Shown: positions 34,163-42,763, counted from the first letter of the stretch. The stretch is 54,900 nt of DNA from Streptomyces sp. BV286 (GCF_019090165.1 NZ_JAHRIB010000021.1:1-54900), one strand, 5' to 3'. Program-made: numbers and translations. The notes: generated by a model from the letters alone, not told the origin.

Positions 34163-35716
34163 ATGCGACGGCGTACGTTCATGGGTGGCGGCGCCGCGGT
34201 CACGGCCACGGCGGTTTCGGCAGCGTGTTCCGGCGGTGGTTCCGGGTCGCGGCCGGGTGAGGGGGCGCGTACGTCCGGGACATCGAGCAGGACGGCCGAA
34301 GGGGCCGCGGCGGGCGGCCTGAAGGCCCTGGCCCGTGACCTCGACGGGCCGTTGGTCCGCCCGGGCGACTCCGACTGGGCGGCGGCCCGGCAGCTCTACA
34401 ACACCCGCTTCGACTCCCTGAAGCCGACGGCGGTCGCGTACGTGGCCCACACCGACGACATCCGCACGGCTCTCTCGTACGCCCACGCCCACGACGTGCG
34501 CGTCTCGATCCGCAACGGCGGTCATTCGTACGCCGGTTGGTCCTCCGGGGACGGCCGCCTGATCGTCGACGTGTCGAAGCTCGCCCAGGTCCGGGCGTCC
34601 GGCGACGGGGCCGTGGTCGGCGCGGGCGCCAAGCTGATCGACGTCTACCGCGCGTTGGCCGCGAAGGGCGTGACGATTCCGGCGGGTTCCTGCCCGACGG
34701 TCGGCGTCTCGGGTCTGACACTGGGCGGCGGCCACGGGGTGGTGTCGAGGGCGTACGGGCTGACCTGCGACAGCCTCACCCAGGCGACCCTGGTCACGGC
34801 GGACGGCAGGCAGCTCACTGCGAACGCGACCGAGAACAAGGACCTGTTCTGGGCGCTGCGCGGCGCGGGCAACGGCAACTTCGGCGTCGTCACCGAGCTG
34901 CGCTTCAGGACGCATCCCGCCCCGCGCGGTGTCTCGGCGTTCATGTCCTGGCCGTGGTCCAGGGCCGCCGCGGTCCTCGGGGCCTGGCAGGAGTGGGGTC
35001 CGGACCAGCCGGACGAGATCTGGTCCTCGTGCCACTTCGCGAACACGGCCGGCGGCACTCCCACGGTCTCGGTGTCCGCGTTCTCGCTCGGCACGTACGG
35101 CGAACTGCAGAACGCGGTGGACCGCCTCGCCGACCGCATCGGCGCCTCCGCCCGCAGCGTCTCCCTCAAGCGCCGCTCCTACGAGGAGTCGATGGAGGTG
35201 TACGCGGGCTGCTCGACCTTCCCGGACGACGCCCAGTGCCACCTGCCGGGCGCGACACCGGGCCGCTCACCCGAGGGCGCGCTGGGCCGCGAGACGTACG
35301 CGGCGTGCTCGGACTTCTTCGACCGCTCGATCCCGGCGGAGGGTGTGCGGGCCCTGCTCTCCCGGATATCCGGGGTCCGGGGCGGTACGGGCAGCATCGC
35401 GCTCACCGCTCTGGGCGGCGCGGTCAACCGCGTCGACCCCTCGGCGACAGCCTTCGTGCACCGCCGCTCCCGCATGCTGGCCCAGTACATCGCGGCCTGG
35501 CGCCCGGGCACGTCCGGCACGGCGTCCCGGTCCTGGCTGGCGCAGGCCCACACGGCGATGCGCCCCCACGCCTCGGGCGCGGCCTACCAGAACTACACGG
35601 ACCCGACCCTCACGAACTGGCGCAAGGCCTACTACGGCCAGGCGGCCCCCCACCTGAAGACCGTGAAGACCCAGTACGACCCCCAGAACTTCTTCAACTC
35701 CCCCCAACCGCTGTAA
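34163..35716 (+). CDS. Tat-exported lipoprotein FAD-linked oxidase (BBE-like)
   Basis: A 517-residue protein. RRRTFMGGG is a twin-arginine signal and the lipobox ends VSAAC. The FAD-binding domain (PCMH type, about 75-255) has RNGGHSYAGWSS, whose histidine is the usual covalent FAD site, and GSCPTVGVSGLTLGGGHGVVSRAYGLTCDSL, whose first Cys matches the second covalent site of bicovalent berberine-bridge-type enzymes. The C-terminal BBE segment ends YYGQAAPHLKTVKTQYDPQNFFNSPQPL. It oxidises an unknown alcohol, sugar or alkaloid-like substrate with O2 outside the cell. Start ATG 34163 follows GGGAGG. Monocistronic, followed by a tandem repeat. Confidence 0.9.
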   Translation: MRRRTFMGGGAAVTATAVSAACSGGGSGSRPGEGARTSGTSSRTAEGAAAGGLKALARDLDGPLVRPGDSDWAAARQLYNTRFDSLKPTAVAYVAHTDDIRTALSYAHAHDVRVSIRNGGHSYAGWSSGDGRLIVDVSKLAQVRASGDGAVVGAGAKLIDVYRALAAKGVTIPAGSCPTVGVSGLTLGGGHGVVSRAYGLTCDSLTQATLVTADGRQLTANATENKDLFWALRGAGNGNFGVVTELRFRTHPAPRGVSAFMSWPWSRAAAVLGAWQEWGPDQPDEIWSSCHFANTAGGTPTVSVSAFSLGTYGELQNAVDRLADRIGASARSVSLKRRSYEESMEVYAGCSTFPDDAQCHLPGATPGRSPEGALGRETYAACSDFFDRSIPAEGVRALLSRISGVRGGTGSIALTALGGAVNRVDPSATAFVHRRSRMLAQYIAAWRPGTSGTASRSWLAQAHTAMRPHASGAAYQNYTDPTLTNWRKAYYGQAAPHLKTVKTQYDPQNFFNSPQPL

Positions 35717-35730
35717 CCAGCCCGGCCCCG

Positions 35731-35846
35731 CCCCCTCAGGGGCACGGGGAACTGCGCAACCCGAGCACCAACCCCCTCAGGGGCACGGGGAACTGCGCAA
35801 CCCGAGCACCAACCCCGTCAGGGGCGCGGGGAACTGCGCGACCAGC
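35731..35846 (+). repeat. Dispersed intergenic repeat, three tandem 41-base units
   Basis: TCAGGGGCACGGGGAACTGC occurs at 35736 and 35777, and a variant (TCAGGGGCGCGGGGAACTGC) at 35818: period 41. The units end CGCAACCCGAGCACCAA (twice) and CGCGACCAGCC (third). Each unit contains a CCCCTCAGGGG-type mini palindrome. It lies 15 bases after a gene end. Confidence 0.9.
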
Positions 35847-35887
35847 CGTCACCGAGCGGCACCCGGCAACGAACACGGCAGCCCTGG

Positions 35888-36601
35888 CTACGCCGCAAGA
35901 TCCCGCTGCTCAGCCTCGCTCCGAGCCCCGGGAACCACATCCCGCCGCTCCGCGCCGCCGCCGGAGCGCCTCGCGGAGCCACGCGCCCGGACCAGCCACC
36001 CCACCCGGGGCGACCTCTCCACCGCTCGCACGACAGGCGTCAGCAAAGCCATGGCGAGCGGCGAAAGCAGCAGAACCACCGCGGTTCCGAGAGCGAATCC
36101 GCCGATGACATCCGTCGGATAGTGCACGCCCATATAAACCCGGCAGAAGCCGCCGAACAGCGCGAGCCCTATCCCGACGAGCCCGAACTTCCGGTTCGCG
36201 ACAAACAGTCCGACACCCATCGCCATCATGAGAGTCGAATGGTCGCTCACGAACGAATAGTCGCTCTTGCCACCGATAAGGACTTCCAGACCCTCGTGGT
36301 CCACAAAGGGCCGAGGCCGTTCGACAAAGCCCCGTATCGGTACGTTCACGAGTACGGCGACCGCGGCCGCGAGCGGTGCCCAGATCAGCGAGGCCACGGA
36401 AGAGGCGGCGTCTTCCCCGCCCCGCCGTCGCACGCCCCACCAGCACCACAGCACCAGCAGGACCATGACGAGCAGGAGCCCCCACTCGCCCACGAACTCC
36501 ATGACGCGGTCGAACCAGTGCGGCGCGTCTTTGGCGAGACCATTGATGTCATAGAGCAAGTCGACGTCTGGGTTCGACCCGGAATCGGCGAGTCCAGCCA
36601 T
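35888..36601 (-). CDS. PAP2-family membrane phosphatase, BcrC/undecaprenyl-PP phosphatase-like
   Basis: A 237-residue integral membrane protein with about five or six TM helices and the three phosphatase motifs: RGFVERPRPF, SDYSFVSDHST (with the catalytic His) and CRVYMGVHYPTD (nucleophile His). The first motif has Arg where the classical pattern has Lys. Members remove phosphate from lipid pyrophosphates such as undecaprenyl-PP or phosphatidic acid. I start at ATG 36601; ATG 36625 is in frame. The C-terminal tail is basic and cytoplasmic. A long AT-richer leader (36626-36783) is present. Confidence 0.88.
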   Translation of the reverse strand: MAGLADSGSNPDVDLLYDINGLAKDAPHWFDRVMEFVGEWGLLLVMVLLVLWCWWGVRRRGGEDAASSVASLIWAPLAAAVAVLVNVPIRGFVERPRPFVDHEGLEVLIGGKSDYSFVSDHSTLMMAMGVGLFVANRKFGLVGIGLALFGGFCRVYMGVHYPTDVIGGFALGTAVVLLLSPLAMALLTPVVRAVERSPRVGWLVRARGSARRSGGGAERRDVVPGARSEAEQRDLAA

Positions 36602-36783
36602 GGTGCAACGGCCCTTCGTCGTCATCTTTCAGACGCATCCCACCGGATGCGCCGCGCCACAACCCCCGTCGTCGGCTACAGGAACAGGAACGCACACTCC
36701 CCTTCAATACGTTCCACCCTCCACCGAATGATCACTCAGACGTTATCGAAGAGAGATACATCGCTGCAGCTCAGGGGAGGGTT

Positions 36784-37785
36784 TCACACAGAGGTGGGCA
36801 ATGCTTTCGCGCCATCTTCGGTCACGCGGGTCGCCCCGAAGTAGTCGGGGGTGTCGATGGGGTCGAACCGGATCACGGCACCCGGCCGGGGCGCGTTGAT
36901 CATGTACCCGCCCCCGACGTAGATACCCACGTGCCGGATGGCCCGGGAGTTGGTGAGGTCGTCCGAGAAGAAGACCAGGTCCCCCGGCAGCAGCTCGCTC
37001 CGCTTGGGGTGCGGCCCGGCGTTGTACTGGTCGTTCGCCACCCGGGGCAGCGTGATCCCGACACTTTCGTAACTGGCCTTGGTCAGCCCCGAGCAGTCGA
37101 AGCGTCCTCCCTGGTCAGCGGTGCCGTTACCGCCCCAGAGATACAGCGTCCCGAGCTTCTGCTGCGCGTAGTGGATGGCCGCGGCGGCCTGCTGCGAGGG
37201 CTGCACACGACCGACCGGAGCGGCGAAACTCTGCTCCAGCGTCGTGATCGTCTTCACGTAGTTCTGCGTTTCCTTGTACGGCGGGACGCCCCCGTATTTG
37301 ATGACGGCGTACGCCCCCGCGTTGTACGCGGCGAGCATGTTCGCCGTCGGGTCCCCGGGTGCGTCCTTGACGTACTTGGCGAGCGTGCAGTCGTACTTCG
37401 CGGCCGATGGAATCGCGTCATTCGGATCCCATACGTCGCGGTCACCGTCGCCGTCGCCGTCGATTCCGTGCGTGGCCCAGGTACCGGGGATGAATTGCGC
37501 TATCCCCTGCGCGGCGGCGGGACTCTTGGCGGTGGGATTGAATCCGCTCTCCTGATACAACTGCGCGGCGAGAAGTGCCGGGTTGATCGCGCTGCACAGG
37601 TTGCCCCACTTCTGCACGAGCGACTGGTACGCCGCCGGTACGGCCCCCTTGGCCAGTCCGACGGCCCCCGGCCCCACACCGTTGGCGAGGTTCCCGGCGA
37701 CCATGTAGACCCCGACGACCAGCACCATGACGAAGCTGAGCCCCGCCCCCATGGCAGCGGCCGCCACGATCCAGGCCTTACGCAC
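36784..37785 (-). CDS. Cell-wall hydrolase: lytic transglycosylase plus NlpC/P60
   Basis: A 333-residue membrane-anchored bifunctional hydrolase (335 if TTG 37791 is used; GGAGGG fits GTG 37785 better). One TM helix (about 5-35), an SLT domain (about 60-185) with ALLAAQLYQESGFNPTAKSP (catalytic Glu) and AQGIAQFIPGTW, then an NlpC/P60 domain (about 205-333) with RFDCSGLTKASY (catalytic Cys) and IRHVGIYVGGGYMINAP (His). It cuts both glycan strands and peptide stems. This domain pair is characteristic of actinobacterial type IV secretion/conjugation systems (VirB1-like, as in Tn916 Orf14). It lies about 8 kb from the cmd cluster, on the other strand. Confidence 0.92.
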   Translation of the reverse strand: MRKAWIVAAAAMGAGLSFVMVLVVGVYMVAGNLANGVGPGAVGLAKGAVPAAYQSLVQKWGNLCSAINPALLAAQLYQESGFNPTAKSPAAAQGIAQFIPGTWATHGIDGDGDGDRDVWDPNDAIPSAAKYDCTLAKYVKDAPGDPTANMLAAYNAGAYAVIKYGGVPPYKETQNYVKTITTLEQSFAAPVGRVQPSQQAAAAIHYAQQKLGTLYLWGGNGTADQGGRFDCSGLTKASYESVGITLPRVANDQYNAGPHPKRSELLPGDLVFFSDDLTNSRAIRHVGIYVGGGYMINAPRPGAVIRFDPIDTPDYFGATRVTEDGAKALPTSV

Positions 37786-37827
37786 CGTCAACCGCCCTCC
37801 GCAGCTCCGGAATTCGCCGGCACCAGT

Positions 37828-39585
37828 CTAGGAGCTTCCCACCCGGAAGCCGGTACAACCGATGCTCCGGTAATCGGTGGAGCTTCCCCCGACGTTGTAG
37901 AAGACCGCGGTCCAGTCGCCCGGGTCGTTGGTGACGGGGATCGCGTCCTCGGCCCGGCCGGCCCGGTGCTGCCGGAAGTCGTCGGGATAGGTCAGCTCGA
38001 CGTACCCGCCGGTGCGCCAGTGCCGGTAGATGTCCACCGGCTTGCTGGTGTAGCCGATCGTCTTGTTGGGGCTCATCACGTCCACGTACGGCCGGCCCGT
38101 GTCGGGGTCGATGTCGTGGGGCGGCTTCACACCGACCGAGACGTAGTACGGCTCGGGCGCCTTGTTCTTCAGCTCCGCGTACTTGAAGCGGAAGGAGATC
38201 TTCGCCCTGTCACTCACGTCGGCGCGCGTGGGCTCGTCCGCGTCGCGCGCGCTGTACTGGAGTTCCTCCGGCGGAGGGACCGCATCGATCCGGGCGCACT
38301 GGCCGATGCCGCGCGCCGCCTCGTCCGGCTCCTCGGAGAGCGTCCAGATGTCACGGGAGATCCTGTTGTCCTCGATGTACGCCGGGACCTTCCGCGCCCC
38401 GGCGCCCGCCGAGCCCGACGGAGAGGCCGACGACCCGCCGCCTCCCTTCCCGTTCGCCCCCTCGTTCTCCCCGCCGTCGGGCAGCATCTGCCAGGCGACG
38501 ATCGACCCCGCGCCCAGCACCACGGCGCCGACGACCGCCGCGACCAGCCGGGTACGCCGCGCCCGCGCCGACACCTGCGGAGCAGCGCCCGGCACGACCG
38601 TCGGCACGTACCCGGGCACGGCCGTCGGTACGTATCCGGGTCCGACGGTGGGCCGGTGGGCGGGCGGAGTCGCCGTCCCGTGCCCGGCGGGGACCAGCCC
38701 GGCGGCGACGGCCGCCGGGAGGTCGGGCGGCGCGGTGTCGCCGCTGTCGGCCAGCGGCCGGTAGAAGGGGTCGTCGGCGAGCGCGGCCGAGACCGCGCAG
38801 CGGGCGATGACCGTGTCGAGGGCGGGCCGTCCGGCCGGCTCCTTCGCGACGCACTCCCGGATCAGCGCGGCCAGTCCCGCCTCGGTGCCGGTCACGTCGA
38901 TGTCCTCGTGGACGGCCCGGTAGGACACGGCGTGCGCGTGTCCTGCCCCGAAGGGCGCCCGGCCGGTCGCCGCGTACGCCATCGTCGCGCCCAGCGCGAA
39001 CACGTCCGCCGCCGGGCCCACCTCGTTGCTCCGCAGCACTTCCGGCGCGGTGAATCCGGGCGTGCCCGGGGTGAGTCCGGTCCGGGTGAGCGCCGTGTCC
39101 GCCGTGCCCCGCGCGATGCCGAAGTCGATGAGCAGCGGCCCCTGCGGCGAGAGGATCACGTTCTGCGGTTTCAGGTCCCGGTGCGTCACCCCGTACCCGT
39201 GCACGCTCGCCAGCGCCTCCGCCAGCGCCGCGAACAGCCGTCGCGCGCTGTCCGCGGGGAACGGCCCCCGCTCGGCCACGGCCGCGCTCAGCGTCGGCCC
39301 CGGTACGTACTCGGTGGCGAGCCAGAGGGGAGCGGTGTCCAGCGACGCGTCGATCAGGTTCGCCGTGTACGCGCTGCGCACCACCCGCGCGGTCTCCACC
39401 TCACGCCGGAACCGAGCCAGTGCCTCCGGGTCGTCGGTGATCTCGTCCCGGATCACCTTGATCGCCACGAGCCGCCCACCGGGCGACCGCCCGAGGTACA
39501 CCTGCCCCATCCCGCCCGCGCCCAGCCGCGCGAGCAGCGTGTACGCGCCTATGTGAGCGGGGTCCCGTTCTCTCAGTGCCTGCAC
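37828..39585 (-). CDS. Receptor-like Ser/Thr protein kinase (PknB type)
   Basis: A 585-residue transmembrane kinase. The kinase domain (about 12-270) has the glycine loop 22-27 GAGGMG, K43, the catalytic HRD 135-137 in THRDLKPQN, and DFG 154-156; the activation segment has TPGFTAPEVL. A Pro-rich stretch (about 300-340, with repeated GYVPT) precedes one TM helix (about 350-370). The extracytoplasmic part (about 375-585) starts with a Gly/Ser linker and carries two Cys (GQCARI, SIGCTG) likely to form a disulfide; no PASTA repeats. GTG 39585 is preceded by AAAAGG. Directly followed by the NlpC/P60 gene, 42 bases apart, and preceded by the protease gene. Confidence 0.95.
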   Translation of the reverse strand: MQALRERDPAHIGAYTLLARLGAGGMGQVYLGRSPGGRLVAIKVIRDEITDDPEALARFRREVETARVVRSAYTANLIDASLDTAPLWLATEYVPGPTLSAAVAERGPFPADSARRLFAALAEALASVHGYGVTHRDLKPQNVILSPQGPLLIDFGIARGTADTALTRTGLTPGTPGFTAPEVLRSNEVGPAADVFALGATMAYAATGRAPFGAGHAHAVSYRAVHEDIDVTGTEAGLAALIRECVAKEPAGRPALDTVIARCAVSAALADDPFYRPLADSGDTAPPDLPAAVAAGLVPAGHGTATPPAHRPTVGPGYVPTAVPGYVPTVVPGAAPQVSARARRTRLVAAVVGAVVLGAGSIVAWQMLPDGGENEGANGKGGGGSSASPSGSAGAGARKVPAYIEDNRISRDIWTLSEEPDEAARGIGQCARIDAVPPPEELQYSARDADEPTRADVSDRAKISFRFKYAELKNKAPEPYYVSVGVKPPHDIDPDTGRPYVDVMSPNKTIGYTSKPVDIYRHWRTGGYVELTYPDDFRQHRAGRAEDAIPVTNDPGDWTAVFYNVGGSSTDYRSIGCTGFRVGSS

Positions 39586-39607
39586 CGAACTGACCTTTTC
39601 ACACAGG

Positions 39608-40393
39608 TCACTTCGTCGCCTCCAGATACAGCGCGGCGGTCTCGGCCCCGAGGACGGCGCTGTACGAGACGTCGTCGGTGGTGCCGCCCTCCTGGAACCC
39701 GCCCAGCACTCCGACGATCCGCCCCCGCGCGTCGGTCCACGGGCTGCCGCTGGTGCCCCCGCTGTATCCCGGACACTCGATGCGCTGCTGGCCGCCGCCG
39801 TACGCGGTGGACGTGTTCGTGCACCTCACGGGCGTCTCGCGCGCCTTGGGATACCCGACGACGGTGACCGCCCCGCCCACCGGGCTCCGGCCCCGCCCGG
39901 CGAGCAGCCGACCGGCCCCGACGACGTCCTCGACCTCGGAACCGCCCTGGGAGCCGCCTCTCGAACCGCCCCGGGAGCCGCCCTTCGAGCCGCCCGTGGG
40001 GACGACCCGGGCGAACGCCACGTCGCTGTCCTCGTCCTGGCTGTCCCTCCACCCGTCGGCGAGGTACGTCCGCGTCACGGTCCACTTCCCGTACGGCGCC
40101 TTCCCGCCCCGGTATCCGGGCACGAAGACGATGTCCCCGCCCCCGCTCAGACAGTGGGCGGCCGTGACGACGAGGTCCCGCCGCGGGCTGTGCACGACGG
40201 AGGCGGTGCAGTAGTGCTCCCCGCCGCTGACGAGCACGCCCACCCGGGCGTCGGCGGCGGTCGCGGGAGCCGCCCTGGTGACGCCGAGCCGTTCGGGCGT
40301 ACGCACCCGGGTGTGCGCGGCCGCCACGGGAACCGACCCGGTGGCCAGCAGCGCGACGGCGGCGAGGAACGGGAGACGGGTGGGACGCTTCAT
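39608..40393 (-). CDS. Secreted trypsin-like serine protease
   Basis: A 261-residue protein with a Sec signal peptide (about 1-26) and a chymotrypsin-fold domain: H80 in TAAHC, D124 in DSDVAFAR, S217 in GGTSGSPW. Between D124 and the C-terminal barrel lies an insertion of repeated Gly-Gly-Ser (GGSKGGSRGGSRGGSQGGS, residues about 134-152), a surface loop of unknown role. Three disulfide-type Cys are present (HYCTAS, AAHC, VRCTN with IECPG). It is 22 bases upstream of the Ser/Thr kinase gene, on the same strand, and may be co-transcribed. Confidence 0.9.
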   Translation of the reverse strand: MKRPTRLPFLAAVALLATGSVPVAAAHTRVRTPERLGVTRAAPATAADARVGVLVSGGEHYCTASVVHSPRRDLVVTAAHCLSGGGDIVFVPGYRGGKAPYGKWTVTRTYLADGWRDSQDEDSDVAFARVVPTGGSKGGSRGGSRGGSQGGSEVEDVVGAGRLLAGRGRSPVGGAVTVVGYPKARETPVRCTNTSTAYGGGQQRIECPGYSGGTSGSPWTDARGRIVGVLGGFQEGGTTDDVSYSAVLGAETAALYLEATK

Positions 40394-40464
40394 CGTGCAA
40401 GAGCCTTGCCCGGCTCGGTGAGAGAAACCCCGGGCCCGTCTGAGAATCCCGTGTGAACCGTCGG

Positions 40465-40614
40465 TCAGTTCAAGGACCCTCCGCACTCGGCCCACAGCAG
40501 TTTCCCACCCCTGGAGACCCCCAGCTCCCGCAGGGCGTTGGCCAGCAGCTCGGCGGCGAGGGGATCGTGCGGGAGTTGAAGGGTGTAGGCCCAGGACGGG
40601 GATACGGTTGCCAT
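40465..40614 (-). CDS. Short protein resembling the N-terminus of an anti-sigma-type HATPase
   Basis: A 49-residue frame from ATG 40614. WAYTLQLPHDPLAAELLANALRELG matches the opening strand and helix of the Streptomyces ATP-binding regulators (SpoIIAB/RsbW-like) that usually sit next to XRE/DUF397 pairs. No N, G1 or G2 boxes follow; it ends with GGKLLWAECGGSLN. It is either a truncated relic or a short stand-alone member. It is divergent from the XRE gene with shared control region 40615-40801, as in intact loci. Confidence 0.5.
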   Translation of the reverse strand: MATVSPSWAYTLQLPHDPLAAELLANALRELGVSRGGKLLWAECGGSLN

Positions 40615-40726
40615 CGGAAGTCTCCGATCACGGAGGGGAGTTGGACGGTTGCTCAGTGACCACGGCCGCTCCGTCGAGCGGGGTACTTCTGAGCGGGGCG
40701 CCTTCGGCAATAAGGTAGCGGTACCT

Positions 40727-40742
40727 GAGTAAGCTCTTACTC
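40727..40742. promoter_or_regulatory. Palindrome upstream of XRE gene
   Basis: GAGTAAG (40727-40733), CT, CTTACTC (40736-40742). A weaker repeat AGGTA-GCGG-TACCT lies just before it at about 40713-40726. Placed in the divergent promoter region, 60 bases before the XRE start, it is a plausible operator for that regulator. Confidence 0.5.
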
Positions 40743-40801
40743 GAATCCTTGGGAAGCTCTGATCAACCACTCGTGTGAGTGAAGAGGAGGCGGGGCAACC
40801 C

Positions 40802-41647
40802 GTGAGAAGCAACCCGACGGGTCGTCAACTCCGTCTGGGCACCGAGCTGCGCAAACTCCGGGAGCGGGCGGGCCTCACGTCCACCCAGGCCGGCCGACTG
40901 TTCGGCGTGCAGCAGAACCAGATCAGCAACGTGGAGGCCGGGCGCACAGGCGTCAGCCCGGAACGAGTCCGCACCATGGCCTGCCAGTACGACTGCGGGG
41001 ACAAGGTCCTCGTCGACGCGCTCAGCGACATGGCGGCCGGACGGGCACGCGGCTGGTGGGAGGAGTACCGGGAACTCCTGCCCGCCGTACTGCTCGACCT
41101 CGCCGAGGTCGAGCACCACGCCACGCGGCTGCGCACGGCCGTCACCGTGCACATCCCCGGCCTCTTCCAGACCACGGACTACGCACGTGAGATCTTCCGC
41201 CAGGACGTACCGGAGATGTCCCCGCCCGACATCGAACACCGGGTGTCCTTCCGCGTGAAACGCCAGGCCGTGCTCTACCGGGACTCGCCCACCCCGCACC
41301 AGGCGATCATCCACGAGGCAGCCCTGCGCATGAAGTTCGGCGGTCCAACGGTGACCGGGACCCAGCTACGACACCTGCTGGACATGGGCGAGCGGGACCA
41401 CATCACCCTCCACGTGATCCCGTTCGACGCCGGTACCTTCCCGGGGTCGGGCCAGTCCATCTACTACTCCGACGGACCCGTGCCGCAGCTCGACACCGTG
41501 AACCTCGACCAGTCCCACGGCCCCGCGTTCCTCGACTCCGAGGCCCAGCTCGACAAGTACCGCGTACTGCTGGACCGCATGGAGGCGAGCGCACTGCCGC
41601 CCGCGCAGTCGCGGGACTTCATCCACAAAGTCGTCCAGGACCTGTGA
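40802..41647 (+). CDS. XRE-family regulator with DUF5753 sensor domain
   Basis: A 281-residue protein. Helix-turn-helix at about 10-65 (GTELRKLRERAGLTSTQAGRLFGVQQNQISNVEAGR), then the DUF5753 domain (about 90-278) with VHIPGLFQTTDYAREIF and RQAVLYRDSPTPHQAIIHEAALR. This is the usual actinobacterial partner of DUF397 proteins (the XRE-DUF397 or bldB/whiJ-like system). GTG 40802 is chosen from AGGAGG at 40785-40790; GTG 40775 is also in frame. Followed by two DUF397 genes. Confidence 0.94.
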   Translation: MRSNPTGRQLRLGTELRKLRERAGLTSTQAGRLFGVQQNQISNVEAGRTGVSPERVRTMACQYDCGDKVLVDALSDMAAGRARGWWEEYRELLPAVLLDLAEVEHHATRLRTAVTVHIPGLFQTTDYAREIFRQDVPEMSPPDIEHRVSFRVKRQAVLYRDSPTPHQAIIHEAALRMKFGGPTVTGTQLRHLLDMGERDHITLHVIPFDAGTFPGSGQSIYYSDGPVPQLDTVNLDQSHGPAFLDSEAQLDKYRVLLDRMEASALPPAQSRDFIHKVVQDL

Positions 41648-41658
41648 GGAAACCCAAG

Positions 41659-41850
41659 ATGCCCGAGCCCACCTGGCAGAAGTCGTCCTTCTGCGCCCAG
41701 GGCAACTCCTGCGTACACATAGCCACCTCCCCCACCGGCACCGTCCGGCTCACCGAGAGCGGCGACCCCGCCCACTCCGTGCTCGGGGCCTCCCCGCGGG
41801 CCTTCGCCGCCCTCGTCCACGTGCTCAAGGAGAAGCCGGCCCATGTCTGA
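41659..41850 (+). CDS. DUF397 protein, first copy
   Basis: A 63-residue DUF397 protein: WQKSSFCAQGNSCVHIATSPTGTVRLTES, then a C-terminal FAALVHVLKE helix. ATG 41659, 12 bases after the XRE stop, with GAGGAAA before it. DUF397 proteins act with the adjacent XRE regulator as a small antagonist. Overlaps the second DUF397 gene by 8 bases. Confidence 0.9.
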   Translation: MPEPTWQKSSFCAQGNSCVHIATSPTGTVRLTESGDPAHSVLGASPRAFAALVHVLKEKPAHV

Positions 41851-42118
41851 CATCCCCACGGACCTCACCTGGGAACGCGCCGCCCCGCCGGAGGCGACCG
41901 GCCCGGGCCCCTGGATCGAGCTGGCCTTCGGCCCGGGCGACAACGTCTACATCCGTGAGACCAGCGACCCCGACACCGTCGTCACGACCACCCGGAAGAA
42001 GTGGGACGCCTTCGTACTGGGCGTGCAGGCGGGCGAGTTCGACCACTTCGTCGAGGGCGTCGACATCAACGGTGCCGGCCCCGACGACGGCCCCGACGAC
42101 GGGGCCGTCACGACCTGA
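41843..42118 (+). CDS. DUF397 protein, second, divergent copy
   Basis: A 91-residue protein with the DUF397 pattern (WERAAPP..WIELAFGPGDNVYIRETSDPDTVVTTTRKKWDAFVLGV), but lacking the SS-C and CVE motifs of the first copy. It has an Asp-rich tail containing DDGPDDGA. The 8-base overlap with the first copy and shared direction put both in one operon with the XRE gene. The divergence suggests different partner specificity. Confidence 0.82.
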   Translation: MSDIPTDLTWERAAPPEATGPGPWIELAFGPGDNVYIRETSDPDTVVTTTRKKWDAFVLGVQAGEFDHFVEGVDINGAGPDDGPDDGAVTT

Positions 42119-42124
42119 CCGACG

Positions 42125-42763
42125 TCAGTCGGACTCGGCGCCGGTGTACGCGGCCGTCGTGCGGTCGGCCTTCGCCCGGGCGACCTCCTCGGCCTCACCG
42201 CCGGCGACACTCGCCGCGTACCAGCGCTCACTGCTCAGGGTGACGAACCGGATCCCTTCCTCGCTCCCGAACCAGGCCATGGCCTCCTGCGCGTCCACGG
42301 CCGCGCCGGAGGCCAGGTGCAGGGTGAGCCCGATGAGGGCCATGTCCCAGCCGATTCCGACCGCGCCGGGCCCGAACTGCGCCCACTTCTCGTCGTCGTC
42401 GGGTGCGATGTGGTCCAGCTCCAACCGCGCGCCGCCGTCCGCCGCGGGGGTCAGCCGGACCTCGATCCAGCTGACGTTCCCGTCGAACTCCCAGGTGGCG
42501 GCGAAACCCTTCGGCGGATCGCACCGCTCGACGGTGCCGTTGGCGTTGCCCTCCAGCTGGTATTTGCCGCCGGGCCGCAGGTCGCCGGACACGGGCAGGA
42601 ACCAGCGCGGGATGCGCACGGGGTTGGTGCAGGCGTCCCAGAGGTCGTCGACGGTCGTGTCGTACGTCTGGCTCAGGGTCACCACGTGTCCCTCGCCGGC
42701 CTCGATGACTCGGCTGCCGACCTGGCGCCGCACGGCGTTGATCTGATGGGTGACGTCGATCAT
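42125..42763 (-). CDS. SRPBCC (AHSA1-like) domain protein
   Basis: A 212-residue protein of the START/Bet v1 fold: VVTLSQTYDTTVDDLWDACTNPVRIPRWFLPVSGDLRPGGKYQLEG and later FAATWEFDGNVSWIEVRLTP. ATG 42763 follows AAGGAG. It is encoded 15 bases after the ArsR-type repressor, a very common actinobacterial pair in which the fold protein is controlled by the repressor. Binds a hydrophobic ligand or a client protein; the actual ligand is unknown. Confidence 0.9.
   Translation of the reverse strand: MIDVTHQINAVRRQVGSRVIEAGEGHVVTLSQTYDTTVDDLWDACTNPVRIPRWFLPVSGDLRPGGKYQLEGNANGTVERCDPPKGFAATWEFDGNVSWIEVRLTPAADGGARLELDHIAPDDDEKWAQFGPGAVGIGWDMALIGLTLHLASGAAVDAQEAMAWFGSEEGIRFVTLSSERWYAASVAGGEAEEVARAKADRTTAAYTGAESD

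Noticed and set aside
36626..36783. GGAACG...CGTTCC repeat upstream of the PAP2 gene as an ECF promoter
   Set aside because: The spacing from GGAAC to the next plausible -10 does not fit the known SigE-type consensus, so I did not call a promoter.
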